Assembly: GCF_019059575.1 (NCBI RefSeq)
Contig: NW_024882884.1
Location: 108,731-172,730 of the forward strand
DNA: 64,000 bases
Reading direction: 5' to 3'
Source of the DNA: Amphibalanus amphitrite
Taxonomy: Eukaryota; Arthropoda; Thecostraca; Balanomorpha; Balanidae
In this document: in pieces, positions 31,139 to 44,585 of the stretch
How the letters are laid out: each line of letters opens with the position of its first letter
Numbering within the stretch: position 1 is the stretch's first letter
Notes under the pieces: model-generated
The model's database searches: none
Told to the model about the DNA's origin: nothing
The model's input: the letters and a program-made list of their open reading frames with translations, nothing else
Position numbers and translations under genes: made by a program

Positions 31139-31911
31139 ACCTTGAAATGTAAAAAGAGTTTTGGAGTGAAAGTTCTACTAAAGACCACAGAGCACTCACA
31201 TATAAATAAAGCCACAAGGACTCAGATGAATACTCTATTCAGCATGAGCCATTGCGTCGCATTTCCTCCGTGTAATATGGCTCAGCTGTAAATGCAACAA
31301 TGAACACTGAACAGTCTGAACTGATCCTTGAATGTGATGAGCTGAATAAACCCGCCTTTTGAGGGGCCCGGTGAATACCACCACATCACATCCAGTGTAT
31401 AATAGTGAATTTGATTAAATAGTTCCCAGGACCGCTCAAGGTTCACATAGCCTTATCCTCCTCCACTGGCCCCACAAAGCTCACAGATAGACCTCCCCTC
31501 TGATAGAGAAAAGAGCATCGGCGGCTGCCGAAGTGTTCGCGGTCATTCATGCGAATCCTGTGAATACTTGTGGGGATTTTTACGGCTCGTTTTCGGCGGC
31601 GTGTCGTCGCTGGTGGTATTCACAGCTCCGTCGCCGACGCTCCGGTGTCGGCACAGACACAGGTGCCGGACCCGACGGGCAGCCCCCACCGCGGCGCACT
31701 GTCGGCCGCCTTTTTAGCGGCCCACAGACGAGTCGCGGAGCACGGTTCAACAGACACGCATAAAGGCGGCGCCGGCGAGTGAGCAGCGCATCGGGACTGT
31801 CTCCGGCGCGCCATTATTGCGCCCGTCGCGTGAACGCCGCGGGCGGCCGTCTCTGGCTGTGGCGGTGGGGTGCGGGGAGGGAGCATTACTCAGGCAGACA
31901 GACAGGCAGGC

Positions 31912-31983
<72 letters not shown>

Positions 31984-32020
31984 GGACGATGGACGGACGG
32001 ACACAGACAGACAGACAATC

Positions 32021-32055
<35 letters not shown>

Positions 32056-33305
32056 TAGACAGACGGACACATACGGATTACGGACAGACGTACAGACGGA
32101 TATGCTTTTATAACGTAGGTATGTATGCATGTACACTGTACAGTTGACTACAGGATGACGCTCCACTTTTCTCAGGCAAACAGTTGCCTGGAGTGGTAGG
32201 CTGTACCGCATCACACGGGCTGAGTTTAAAGTTAAAAGCTGGCTGTGACCCAACGCTCGAAATTAACGTTACAAACGGGACAACCTAGCGTTCCAGTGAA
32301 CTGATAGATTCTTAGGAGTGGAACATCATTCTGCAGACGACTGTACATACACGCAAGCACACAGGGAGACATATAGTCAGAACTTGCAGCTACCGTGACG
32401 CGATAAAAGTTATGCGACTCAGTGAATATTTCACGGACCACAGGCTCAGTCTTCCATAGTTATTGTTACTGCAGATGACAGAAGCAGTGGACACTTTTGG
32501 ACGGAACCAGTGGAGACTGTGCGATCTTTCATGCGACAACAGGTTGATCAAGCTGACGGCTGACTATAGACATGACGCTACTGAGGGCTGTGCTACCTGC
32601 AGCGTTGGCTCAGCCTGCCATATAACACAAATGGAGGTATGCCGTGATACAACACCGCTGGGGACTAAGCGTGTTATTGCCATACTGGGGGCCATGCGTG
32701 ATATTACAGTAGGTACTGGGGACTATGCCTCTGGCGTCGACTCGGGCTAGTATTTACAACACCAGTCGCCTTATGCGCCTCCGCCTCGCCGACTCAGGCT
32801 CAGAGTCGTGACTCAGCCTGGGTATAACTACTCGGGCACGCGGCGGTCGGCAGGGGCTCTCGGAGGGAGCGGCACTCCCTCAGCACTAATGGACCCAAGG
32901 GAGGCCGGCGGCCATCTACTGATTACTGTATAAATCGGCTACCGGACGGCGGCGACGGCCGTGGCCACCGGCCGACGGAGTGGGGAGACCCGGAGACGCG
33001 GGCAGACGGAGGAGGGCATCGGTTCGAAGACTCGGAACAGACGAGGGGTATAGTTCTGTAAACCCCAGCAGCTGTTGACCTAGCAGGCGGGTTATCGGTC
33101 TGATAGAACATTGCAGACCGTGTTCGGGGGGTGTCGGTGATCGGTCTGTACTTGAGACCCCAGCAGGCAGATGCTGTGCAGATATCAGTGTGCAGATTAA
33201 TTCGGCTTTACTTCGCCGATAAGAGACGGCAGGAAGCACCGTTATCTTTCTGAAGACTGCACACAATGACTACAACTGTATGGGCTGGGCCATGTGATTA
33301 TCAGC
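31139..33305. other. GC-rich gene-less stretch
   Basis: No convincing exon. CG-rich sequence occurs at about 31530-31880 and 32820-33020. A (CAGA)n array lies between them. The open frames here are compositional or repeat-driven. Confidence 0.4.
31891..32069. repeat. (CAGA)n microsatellite
   Basis: About 180 bases of gaca/caga tetranucleotide repeat, interrupted near 31981-32010 by ggacggacgg. Confidence 0.95.
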
Positions 33306-33307
33306 TA

Positions 33308-33726
33308 TAGTGCGTTTTTTAAAAGTTTGCCCCTCACTGTAAACGTCTTTTTGAACATAGCACGAGAATTGCTAGCTGAATTACTGAGAAAGCTGGTTGG
33401 CGCACACTGATTTGACAAGATTTCACAGACAATCAATTTCATCAAATTTATTTACTATTTCACAGACTCGTAGCTCGTATTTGCCCATACCTACAGCCCC
33501 ACAGGGATAGACGACTTCTCAGGAATTTTGTCTGAACTAATAAATAAATTGCACGGCGCTTAACATAATAGCGATCGTCGGTGTTCAAAAATTATTTTTG
33601 AAAATATTATTCATATCTGCAATACAATGTGCGCTAACCAGTTTTCTCAGTAATTCAGCTAGCAATTCTCGTGCTGTGTTCAAAGAGACGTTTACAGTGA
33701 GGGGCAAACTTAAGAAAAACGAACTA
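33308..33726. mobile_element. Long-TIR MITE, Tc1/mariner-like
   Basis: Inverted arms of about 100 bases: left ...gtttgcccctcactgtaaac...gctagctgaattactgagaa, right the complement ending cgaactata. Outer ends sit in TATA, consistent with TA target duplication (tatagtgcg versus tatagttcg when read inward). The centre is AT-rich and non-coding. Confidence 0.8.
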
Positions 33727-36700
33727 TAGCAGTTAGCACCCAGTGTTGGGCTGATAGCTCACCTATCCCGTAACACACGCGGTGACAGTGCATTACGCGT
33801 CTGTACCGGCAGCCCTGCCGCCATCAGCGCGCTGCCCTCCGTGCCGGCGGATGAGGACACCCCTGAGGGCTATTCGCGCCGCTCCCCGCTGCGCCCGGCC
33901 ATCCAGCGGGGCCGCCAGCTCCCTCCTAGGTGCCCCCGTGGCGATCCCAAGTCGTTAGCCAGATGTTGAGCGTGGCCACTTGTGCCCGCACCACCGAGCA
34001 TCGTCCGGTCGCTCTGCGTCGTTACCATGGCGACCGGTGCCCGTTTTAATGCGGCTGGCGCGCCGCCGCCGGCGCCGGCGGTCCCCTATGACGGCACGTG
34101 CGGCACGACGGCCAACCACCCCAATAGCAGCCAAATAGATGCGCAAACACAGCGGCCGGTCGGCCTCCGAGACGGCCCCCGGTCCCCGCACCCCGGGGAC
34201 AATGTGGACGACACGTGCACGATTGCATCGATCTGACATTAGTGGAGGGAGGAGGGGTGCAATCAGCCGGCAGGAAATGCGCTAGATGTGACGTCCGACC
34301 CGGCCCGCGGTCTGCCGAGGGACGTCGGCGGGGGTCCTGCCTCGGCTGGCAGCCTGGCCGGAAAGACACAGACGGAGCAGGAACGCGGGTGATGGAGCAC
34401 ACACGGACGATCCAGAAATGGATGAGGAAGGAACAGGGCACACATACGAACCAAGTATGGATAGAATAGGAATGGATGGAACATTTAGACAGCTGAATAA
34501 TAGAGGTTAGTACGCACTGCCCACGAATGGAACGGGAATGGAAACTGGATGGTGCACAGCGCACCCCAATGTGCCATGAATAGATAAAAAACCAAAAGAT
34601 CGGAAATGGATAGAGCACACATTACCGAATAAGCTCCCTCTCACAGTCTGCCTATCACAGTCCACCCATCTGTCACAGTTCGTTTGTCACAGTCCATCTG
34701 TCCACTGCCACAGCCAGTCTGTCACAGTCCGTCTATTCCCTGTCACAACTCACAATCCGTCTGTCACCTGTAGCAGTCCGTCTGTCACTTGCTGCAGTGT
34801 CACAGTCCGTCTGTCACCTGCCACAGCCTTATGACCTCTGACACAGTTTGTCTGACATTTGTCAGTCTATCCCTGTGGGACACATCGTGCCCTGGACATT
34901 ATGAACCCTGTCCTAAATAATACGCACCCGTGACTCCCTGTCACAGCTGGACTGTCACAGTTCATTTGTCATAGTCCGTCTGTCTTTCACAGTCCGTCTG
35001 TCACCTGTCACAGTTTGTCTGTCACAGTCCACCTGTCTCTGTCGCAGTCTGGCTGTGGCGTACACTTACCACCCTAGCCAGCGTGGTGCCGGCGGGAAAA
35101 CGTACAAACGTCGGACTCAATCAATTGCCGACGTGATTGCGGGTCTTCGGACACGGAATTAGCCGGTTCACCGTCCGCGAACAGACGACATCGCCGCAGC
35201 CTGGTGCAGACTGTTCTGAAACCGCTGGACGATCTCAGCTGATGGCGGCCTGGATTGTCACCGGATCAGCGCGGGCCACATGCACATTGCACAGTGCAGT
35301 GTGCAATGTGCTCTCTATATCACAAAGGATGGCGAATGGTGTCCTAAAAACAGTTCGATGACCTATCTCTGCTATCATTATCAGATTGTAAGTAGTAGGT
35401 ACTTACCGTCGATGGCAAATTATATTAAACCTTTAATACAGTGGATTGTGGATTTAATTTGACGAAAATGATAATAAAGTCAAAATTTCACTTATCCGTA
35501 TACATGTGTACTGTGTAGGTATCCGCGACGCAAAACAAAAAATGAACTAAGGAAAACTTTGATAATGTTATTCAATGTTTACGTTATCAATGCTGCTGTC
35601 ATTGCCACTATAGCCTTGTTATGTCACAGAGGATGGATAAGAGCTTCAAAGACATGAAGGTAGATAAGATGGTGCCCGGTAGGTGTACCGAGGGTATCCC
35701 CCGCATTACGTACCACTATAAGTCTGTCACATTTGAAATTGGGGCGATAAAGCTTCCGATATAGCTCCGTCGCCAGCGCATTTTTCTTATTATTCAGCAT
35801 AATAAAAATGGAGTAAGGACCTGATTTATAATTATCTGTTTCTCATTTTATTTTGAATGCAGTAGCCACTGATATTGATAGGGAGCTAAAGTACTTTTAG
35901 TCCTTAAATTTTAGTCCTTTTGAAAATCAATTACTGAAGCTAGAACCTAGCTTTATTCGTAGGACGGAGAATAAATCGAATCTGTGAATGAACTGCTGAT
36001 AAGATACCGTGTACCTATATTGGAGCGGGTTTAGAGCTGCCAGCCCGGTAGCTTGACATCTCATCCCAGTAGACTCCGGTAGAGCAGGGTAGTTTTCTCT
36101 GGCAGCATGGCCGACGGAGAAGGATCGATCGTCCAGACGGGCTGGGCCACGCCCTCAGCCGAGATCCAAGGAGAGAGCAGAGCTAGCTGAGACCCTCCGT
36201 GGGGTACCGGAGGCGGTGAGGGGAGGGGGAGGGACCGGGACAGCGGGAGGCGCTCGGTAGCGAGCTGGAAACAGCGGGGAACCAAAACGGTGATCGTGAT
36301 GGAGACAGCGACAAGGATGGCAACCGAAAACCTCCTGCGCTTTACATTAGAAGTTCTCCTAGGCGCATTTTAACGCATTTATCGATTTCAATGGAAACGG
36401 CGGGACCTCAACGCGAGAAGGGCGGTGGGACTTGAAGCCAGCCGGCGGGAAGGTCGGTTCGATCCCCTGGCCGGGGTGGTCGAATCGCCGCCCCATCGCG
36501 CCCAGATAACATGATCGAATCTTGTCTGCGCTGCTCGCTTCGCCGAGGGGACAAAGCGGGCGCTGCCACCGCCTTTGTGGCCGGCTCATTAGGCGCGCTC
36601 GTGGCGGCGTCCCCGTGCCGGCGCCACGTGCCGCTGAGCCGGCACGTGGCGGCGCCGCGTGTCCGGGCGGCGTGACACGGGGTCGTATTGACCCGGGCCG

Positions 36701-38217
36701 GCGGGCCACTGGGGGACCAGCCCGCGCCGACCGCCTCTGGAATTCCAGTCCGTCCGGGGGGCCGGGGACGCCGGGGCGTCCAGGGGTAATAACGCCCCTG
36801 GGAGAGAGAAGCTCACTCTGAACCCCTGCCTCACCGAGCAACTCCCAGCTGAACGCAAACACGAAAACGCAATTTATAGAGACCGGCCCCTCCTTGGCTA
36901 CCGACTGCACCCCTAGAGTCTTTCATCCGCAATACTCTTGCTCGGTTTCCCAGCGGTGGAACGGTTTGAACGACCATCAAGCCGCAGATCGATCTAAAAA
37001 CGGAACGCCATGATGGCTCATCGCCATTCCGTTTCATTATGTCCCATTGGACAGGCACAGGGGCTCCTCTCGTGCCCAGCACTCTCCCATCACTGATGTC
37101 CTCTTGCCACTGGCGCCTCCTGTCAGACGTCAGCTAACCCTATATATTTCCACTGCGGCTTGGGCTGCGCCGTCCCATGTCTCCGATGTCTTCTGTCTTC
37201 AGGGGCGCGACCCAAAGCTTTGAGCAGTCCTCAGTTCACCAACGTCTCTTTATTTTGTTAACCTTTCTCTTGTGGAAGAGTTGCTTTAGAGGTGCAGAGA
37301 TCTCGTTTGGCTTGCAAGGGGCACAAGATGCCGGTGCCTACTGCATGGGATTTTGGTTGCGTTAATTCCCAGTCAGTACAGCACACGTCGGAAATATGAC
37401 CTAACAGTAGGAGAGGAGACGTTTCTGTTCCCCTATGGTGTGACTGACGTCTGAAAGACCCGAATTTCAGCCCCTATTGGAATCCATACTTGATACTTCC
37501 CAACACCTACAACAAAACTGTAGCGGAACTTAGTTGACCGTTGACATTACCTATTGCTCTTTTTTGCATTACATTGCATAAACAAGGATGCAACTTCGAT
37601 TTCATAAGCTCTTAGCCCATATCAGTTTCCCGATTTTTTCACATGCACTGTGGCACAAGCAGTAAGTTAGTTTGTCGCACACCCACTGGATGTCGCCACG
37701 TGCGCTGACGAGCCGGGGACGGGTCCCGATCAGACATTCATCGGTGGCCGCCCTCCGTGGATTATGTGTATTTATGGGGATCATATGAATAGCCGCCGGC
37801 GTGGGAGCCGGGGGCTGCGTCAAATCCCGGAGTCAACGAGGCAAGAGCGAGTCAGGCGGCGAGCGGGAGCCGCTGTCAGCCGAGGGTGACTGGCGGAGCG
37901 CAAACGGAGACATACGGAGACAGGGGGAGACAGACGGGCCGGAGGAGACACGGGAGATAGCGGACGGATCTGACGAGGCAATGTGGCGACGGAGACGAGG
38001 GAGACTCTAGGCCGGGGGCTGCTGCTGGTGGACCGTGAACGGCGCCATACGGACACACGACGTGATACATGGAATCTCGGAGAATGTCGATTTTCGAATA
38101 AATCGGACGATTGTCTGGGGTATATGCTCACAAGCATAATGGTAGGCCTAGGCGGGGCAGGGCGAAGACGAAAATGGCTGCGGCGAAATTACTAGATGTG
38201 CTTTGACAGTGTTTAGC
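33727..38217. other. No supported gene; GC-rich blocks
   Basis: GC-rich, CpG-rich blocks at about 33830-34340, 36500-36830 and 37780-38040 alternate with AT-rich DNA. Frames such as the minus-strand 36359-36910 are Pro/Arg/Gly-rich with no domain or clear splice sites. Such blocks may be regulatory or hold untranslated exons; nothing in the sequence decides this. Confidence 0.35.
34630..35060. repeat. Degenerate minisatellite of TCTGTCACAGTCCG units
   Basis: About 430 bases dominated by imperfect copies of gtcacagtccgtct and variants such as gtcacagtttgtct, with an unrelated stretch near 34865-34940. Confidence 0.8.
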
Positions 38218-38218
38218 C

Positions 38219-38312
38219 GGTCCCGTAGCTCAGTTGGTAGAGCGTTGGACTATCGCGTGGTGAGAGCACGCGTTCCCGGTTACAACAGTCCGGGTTCGAA
38301 GCGCGACGGGCG
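38219..38312 (+). other. tRNA-like sequence (degenerate tRNA or tRNA-derived SINE head)
   Basis: A good A box (tagctcagttgg, 38226-38237) and B box-like ggttcgaagc (38293-38302) are 55 bases apart. The D arm gtagctcagttggtagagc is canonical. The acceptor halves ggtcccg and cgggcgc pair only in part, the T stem has mismatches, and no clear anticodon loop forms. A pseudogene or SINE head is more likely than a working tRNA. Confidence 0.55.
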
Positions 38313-38704
38313 CTTGACATTTATGGGCCTCCTGACAGGTATGGTTGCGGTTGGTGGCAGGCCGTAGCCAGGCGAAGTCAGTGAGGGGACCGGCCGTGCG
38401 CGGCTATGTGCGCACGTAAAACTTTGGACTCTAAATTCTGCCATAGAACCGGAATTGCGCGATCGGAGGGTAGAGGGCAGGGTCACCGCAACAAGCTTCG
38501 CTTAGCGTTGGCTCTGTCCTTGTGAATCCCTATTATAAAAAGGTTTGGACTAAATTTATAAAAAAAGTGTTGCGCTCGAAGTTGATTAGGCAATGTACAC
38601 AATGCCCACAATTGATAGAAACATTGCCACTTCATGTGACTTTCTTCTTTGAGTGCACTATAATGATTTGAGCAGCAACATACCGGTTTTCAAATCCCTG
38701 CTTA

Positions 38705-38965
38705 AGGCCGCCGTCCACTGGTTTAGTACGCGCCGAATTTAACATTGAAGTCTATGGGCTGCGCGCCGAATGCGGTTCAGCGCCGAATGCGCGATGAATC
38801 GCAGTCAGCCGATTATTTGGCGGCTGTTGGGCACCGAATCACGCGCCTCACGACTAAAGATCACTTTACGACTCCTGACGACCTGAAATGCTTCAACTTT
38901 TCAGGGCGTTCTAGGCACTGGACGATTACGCGGAAATTGCGCACCTAACCAGTGGACGGCGGCCT
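38705..38965. mobile_element. Harbinger-like MITE (261 bp)
   Basis: TTA at 38702-38704 and 38966-38968 as target duplication; inverted ends aggccgccgtccactgg and ccagtggacggcggcct, extending about 20 bases. The interior is non-coding; a short frame across it is spurious. Confidence 0.82.
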
Positions 38966-38968
38966 TTA

Positions 38969-41900
38969 CTTTTGCGACCAGATCAATGAGCGACAGCTAT
39001 CGATTTTCCAGCGAGCAGCCGTACCCGCCAACTGTCCCCGGTGTCCGGCCAAGGACATTTCGGAACCGGTGAGTGCACTGTGCACCCGCTGAGGGCCGGA
39101 GTGCCATTAGCGGCACTTGGCGCGATGATCGGTGCCGACAGTTGTCCAATAGTTGGCGTAACGATCTCGCAAACACCGGCAACAAAGGGCTGCGGCCCGC
39201 CGCTGCCGGCCCGCGTCGCTACAAAGTGGGATTGTGGTCGCCACTGCGACTGAAAAGGTAGGGGACAGCGTGACGACGTCTGTGCGAGTTGAGTCGTATC
39301 GAGCATTGCTCGGGTAGGTGAGACAATTGACAGAGAAAGCAGCTTGAGGAAAAGCTAGCGCTGAGTCGACCATCAATGCACAAGGTGCTCCAGGCGACCA
39401 TCAGGGGGGGGGGGGGGAGGGGGCTGGCGGATGTGCATATTTTGAGGGACCAGCCACTAAACATCGCTTTTAGGGGGTTACCCCAAGGACAATTTTATCA
39501 GAGGGCATCGACATATTCTCTTCAAAAATTCTTAAAATTTTATCTGGCTCACAGAAATCATATCCTCTTCTATCCCGTGGCTACCACTGTCTAGCCGATC
39601 GCAAGAGATGATTGTCAAAGAAGGTTTACCCTGAATGAATTGAGGTTTTGACTTTCGAAAGGTGGATGGTTACACATTTACCATACACATAAAAAAAAAC
39701 AGACAGGATAAAACAACAGCGCTTTTCCCTATATACAAATGGACGTTTTACTGAGACAAAATGTTGTACAATTTGTAGACGGGAATGTGATGCACGCAAT
39801 TTTACGCACCAATTCGTACAATCTTAGCCGTACTACACTGCCATACAATGCTGCACTTTGCTCCCCCATGACTCTGTGAGTGAATACACTGCCGTGTCGC
39901 AATCAGGCCATTCGGACCTTGTGCCCCGTCAGTCTGCGGCAGTTGCACAGACCTGGGGAACAACCATAGAATACCCTCTGATATCGCCGGGTGCGATGAG
40001 CAGTGTGCACTGTGCGGTGTGCAATTGGGCGTCGAGTGGCGAGATTTGCAGCGCGTTATCGGTGATTGATACGAGTGCTGATCGTCCTGCGGGAAGTCGA
40101 GGGTAAACACCGCTGCAGGGCCTACTGTCTGTCACTATCGCCCAACTCCAAACATGCGGCTGATGGACCTGGGGTTTATTTGATGATTCTCAAGCATTTT
40201 GTTTGAAAAGTTGGGTTGCATGCACAGCGACGTGCAACCGACTGCAGCTATGTTAAACCCTGCAAGCAGCACCTCTTTATAAATGATCGAATTACAGTGG
40301 TTGAGGCTGGTTACGAAGTGGAATAGGCACAATCATGGAATTATTGTTGTTATGGAATCAGATTCAGCGACACTTGATTCACGGTCACAACACGACACTT
40401 GACAGCCTAAGATTATGCACTGCACTGCATGCGCTGCCCACCAGACACAATAACAACCGTTTATGCATTGCATATGTATATAAGGTATATTGAACAATAT
40501 ATACATGCACACATACGATGATCGTAACGGCGCTCCCCACCTGTCGGGAGTTAGACCCGTTTGCCGGAATGTTTGCTGGAGAAGGGGAGCGCGGGGCAGT
40601 TTCCAGGGCATTAACCTATCCCTATTTGTCTTCCACATATACACACCGCCCTGAACAATCGCCCCACTGTGTGTGTAAATGACGAATGCGTGTTTGTCCT
40701 ACGGGGTGGCGGGGCAGTGCGCTGCGTGGTTCCTATGTGTGCGGTCTGTGCAGAGGCAGGTCTAAACGCATTGAGGTCCCACTCTTTGTCATGACAAGAA
40801 ATGCGATGCGGCATTGAGAGCCCACTGCCACGCTGCTAGTGCTATCCACGTGGGAAAACACTTTAGCTGGCTGGACACAGCCAGTGGCTAGATTGCTTCC
40901 CGAGTCGAGTGGTGCGGGCGGATTGTCTATCTCCTAGGTGACCACTACTAGTTGTGACCACCTGAGTGGACAGCCGGTGAGGTTTTGATAACATAGGCCA
41001 GTGACTTCATGGTTCATTGGTTGATATTATTATTTGCCTGTTTGAGGCATGCACGCTACCGCTAGGCAGTGGTTATGCCTATAGGCTGACACGGACTGTG
41101 GCTACTAGCTCGGGCGCGATCAATAGCTACCTGTTGCCAGCGCCGACACATATACGGCAGCTGTTTGTTACAGTCGCACGCAGTCAATTGCTGCCTGTCA
41201 TAGTCGCAAACAGTCAGAGGCTGCCTGTCATAGTGCAGTCAGAAGCTGCCTGTCCCATGCACAGAACAGTTGCCTGCCACGCGGCAGTTCTGAAGTTGCC
41301 CATTTCGCCTCTATACCTGCTGCCAACACCACGCAGTCGTGCGTCAGATTTCAGTCACAGGCGGGCTGAAATCCGCCACTGCCTGGACTGACCAGAACAG
41401 CAGTCTATCAGGGGAGGTGAAGCAGCAGTCTGTCAGTTGACTGGGTGAAGTGCAGCTGACGGTGATCCCTCAGGGGTTGGGTGGGGTGGTAATCCGTCTG
41501 ACTCGGGCCGCTCCAGTGTTTGATTACGGCCGCGGCGGTCAGCGAGCTGCATTATTGAGCCGGCGGTCGATGGCAGCGCCAGCCGGAGCCGGCCTACAAA
41601 GCCGCCGTCACGGCCGGAGCCGGTGCGTGTGACGCCCGTCACGGCGGATGTCACGCGCACGGCCACGGGGCGTCACGGCCCGTCACCGGCTGGCCCGGTC
41701 CGGCCCGGTCCGGCCCGGTCCGGCCCGGTCTGACCCGACCCGGCTCAGTCCACCATCCTCTGCGCCTGGCTGAATAGCCGACAGACGGACCGGGCTCGAG
41801 CCCAGTGAATGGTCCCAGGCCCAGTAATACCGAGGGTGATGGATTATTGACCGCAGGTGGATGGCCTTTTAGTCAGGTCTGATTGCTAGAGCAGACGCAA

Positions 41901-44302
41901 TGCTGATAATTACGGATATTCACGAGTTGGATCAACACATGCACTTAATGATGATCAATTGAATTGCATAAAGACTGCAAGTTGTCGAATAGTTGCTGTT
42001 GGAGAGTTCAAGCAACTTCAGCAAGCGCTCAGAGGAGCATTCGAACTTCTAAAGAAGTAGGTGGTCAACCCTCCTTAACTTTTTATTTCAATTCTAACTC
42101 AAGTGCACTGTACCTATGCGCATCGAAGTGCCCTTATCATACATGCTTTTTGCATAGTACGATTGCCAAGCTTTTGGTTGCAGTGACGGGCCCAATCACT
42201 CGTCATGTGCAGTCTTGAGCTGCCTTATCAGCTACTCCTCCACTTGAAGCACTCGATGTCACCGTGGGCTGCCTTGGGAAACACCAGCAATCTCCTATTT
42301 CAGATATCAATGATGCATGCGGTCACAGCAAACACACTTGGAGACCTTTTGACATTAAACGTGATGTAATCCGTCATCATTCAGCAGAACAGATCAAAAG
42401 ATTCTTTACTCCGTGATTTTCGCGAGCTTGATTGCTGTAGGAAAAAGTTCGGGGTTAATTGCAGTCCTCATTAGGCTGTGTGAACGTCGAAATGCCCTAG
42501 ATTTTAGACGATCCGGAGACACAATACAGGCTACCTCAGTTTCTTCGTAACTTCAAAAAGTGTTGCAATCTTTGGCTTCTCCTGCATGCTACTTTCAATT
42601 AGGCATACAAAGTTGATCGTTCGATAACAGAAGGTGGACGTCCATTAGCACATTCTCGCTAAAAAATGGTTGCTTTTGAGTTGAGGCCAGCGGGGGGCGA
42701 GAATTCAGCTGGAGGAGACGTTACCGTGATGGATTAGGGGTGGGATAGGGTCACGGGCTAAAATCAGGCCCACTGGGGGCACGCTGAGAGGATGGGTGAT
42801 TCGTCAAAGACATGTCATGAATATCGCCATATACCATGAATATACCCAACGAAATGCAGATTACAAATGAGACTTGCACCCTCCATGCAGTCTCATACCC
42901 AATGACAAAAAAGCTGAATAGCCTGCGCCACATAAGAGGCAATCTCGACTTTGAACGTCTGGTTCCCATGTTTTTTGGACCAGAATCTCTGCAATAATCC
43001 GGTGCGGTGCACATGTTGCACGCCGTGCCATTCCTTATTCAGGCGGTGTTCGGGCCTCTAATGACGAGAGAGCGTCGCCGGCCATTTGTCGGGGAAGCGC
43101 GGCGTCCCCTCTGCAGGGATCGGTGGACCATTCACTCTCGACTGGAGAGCGTGAGAGGAAGGCGACATTCCTCCGGGCCGGGGGCCGGGCGCCGGGCGCC
43201 GCGCGGTCGCCGGCGCGCTGCACCGTTTTGTCGTTGCAGACGCTCCCTTTGAGCTCGTGCCCGGCCCATTAGCGGCGCTCAAAGGGTGTCCAGCGCCGGC
43301 GCGGCGGCCTGCGCTGTTGCACGGGACAGGTGCGCTGTTTTTGCGAGATGGCTCGTAATTTGATCGAGTAAAAATGCCATTGTGTAGCCGATGAGCGTCT
43401 GAGGCCAAAGGCGTGCTGGAATGGGCGATACCGCCCGGGTAGCCGGGCTCGAGCTGGCGACTGAAAGGATGAAACTAATGATGAGCGACGACCGTGCGGT
43501 GCGTGCTCTTTGTGGCGCGCACTTGAATCTGTCCCGCACGCGGAATTGCAGGCAACGCAACCTTCAAAGAATTTAGAGGCGCTTTATCTAACGTATAGAG
43601 TAGATGGTATATGCCAACAATATTGAGCTAAGAAACCACGTTTATGCGGAAGAATCACATCAATGCTTTATGTTAAAAGCCGCCACCTTGGTCAGTCTAA
43701 CCAGACATCTGGAGTGCTGAGGTGCTGGAGTGCTTTTCTGGGTAACAATATGCCGGCATGCCATTATGCAGTACTAGGCTTTCCGGCTATAGGATCGGAC
43801 CAGCCGACTGTCCCCGGAGATGCGCAGTCGCTCAATACCACACGGCGATGCCAATGAAGTCAACTCTGTTTGATATTCATTAAGTGCGCTGGTCGCTCCG
43901 GGCCGGGACAGGAGGGGGCTCTCGTCTCCCCTGAATCCCGTTGGACCCTCCCCTTGCCCGACGGCGCGGCTCGAGTAATTGCATTCCCTTTGGCTGACGC
44001 ACGTGCAATAGTGGCGTGGGGACTGCGAGACGAGCTGTGACGCACGCTCCGGAGATAGGGTGCCGTGCCGACAGCTGCAGCTCCGTCAGGCTCAGTTGAC
44101 AGAATGCACTCCGTGCTGAGTAGATGGCACGATCTGCAGTAGCTCCGTCAGACTGCTGCCTAGGCCGACTTAGCAGCTTACGCTTGGCCTTGGTCAGTTA
44201 CATCTTGTACGCCACTCTGACTTCAAACATGACATCAATCCATCTCTTCTGAGGTTTGGCAACACCCAGCAAACTCAGAGCTAGCGCCGCTGGGTAAGTG
44301 GT
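38969..44302. other. No supported gene
   Basis: Mixed composition. A G-run sits near 39403-39416. Small degenerate tandem repeats occur at about 41170-41270 (gctgcctgtcatag). A GC-rich block lies at about 43060-43320. None of the open frames shows a domain or a credible exon structure. Confidence 0.35.
41691..41730. repeat. 10-bp GC tandem repeat
   Basis: Four copies of tggcccggtc/cggcccggtc, followed by degenerate related sequence. Confidence 0.85.
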
Positions 44303-44585
44303 AATAGCCGTTTTCACGACGGCCATCTGGTACACATTTGGTGCACATCTGGTGCAGATTAGGTGCAGATTTGGTCAAATTAGGTTCAGTGTGTCTCTTA
44401 GTAGCTATCAGGTAGGGTTGCACCAATTGCGTATATGCCTACTTTGTCATATTATCAGAGAGCATCATCGATTAAAACACTGAAATGATTTCATAAAATG
44501 AAGATATTTGCTGTAAAAGAGATTAGGTGCAGATTTGGTCAAATAAGGTGCACTCGCCGGATAGCCCGTCGTGAAAACGGCGATT
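44303..44585 (+). mobile_element. MITE with AATAGCCGTTTTCACGACGG ends
   Basis: Inverted ends aatagccgttttcacgacgg and ccgtcgtgaaaacggcgatt. Inside, about 150 bases (around tcatattatcagagagcatc and aagatatttgctgtaaaaga) recur in reverse at 60990-61175. Repeated gtgcagattaggtgcagatt words lie near the left end. Target duplication not resolved. Confidence 0.7.

Noticed and set aside
31779-32253. Cys/Leu/Val or Thr/Asp/Arg-rich frames near 32 kb
   Set aside because: Translation of the CAGA tetranucleotide array; not coding.
34620-35060. Possible CRISPR-like array of repeated gtcacagtccgtct
   Set aside because: Units are degenerate and contiguous without unique spacers, and the genome is eukaryotic; it is a minisatellite.
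36359-36910. A 183-codon minus frame in a GC-rich block
   Set aside because: Pro/Arg/Gly composition follows from GC content; there is no domain, splice evidence or counterpart elsewhere.
38219-38312. A functional tRNA gene
   Set aside because: Acceptor and T stems mismatch and no clear anticodon loop forms, so only a tRNA-like label is kept.
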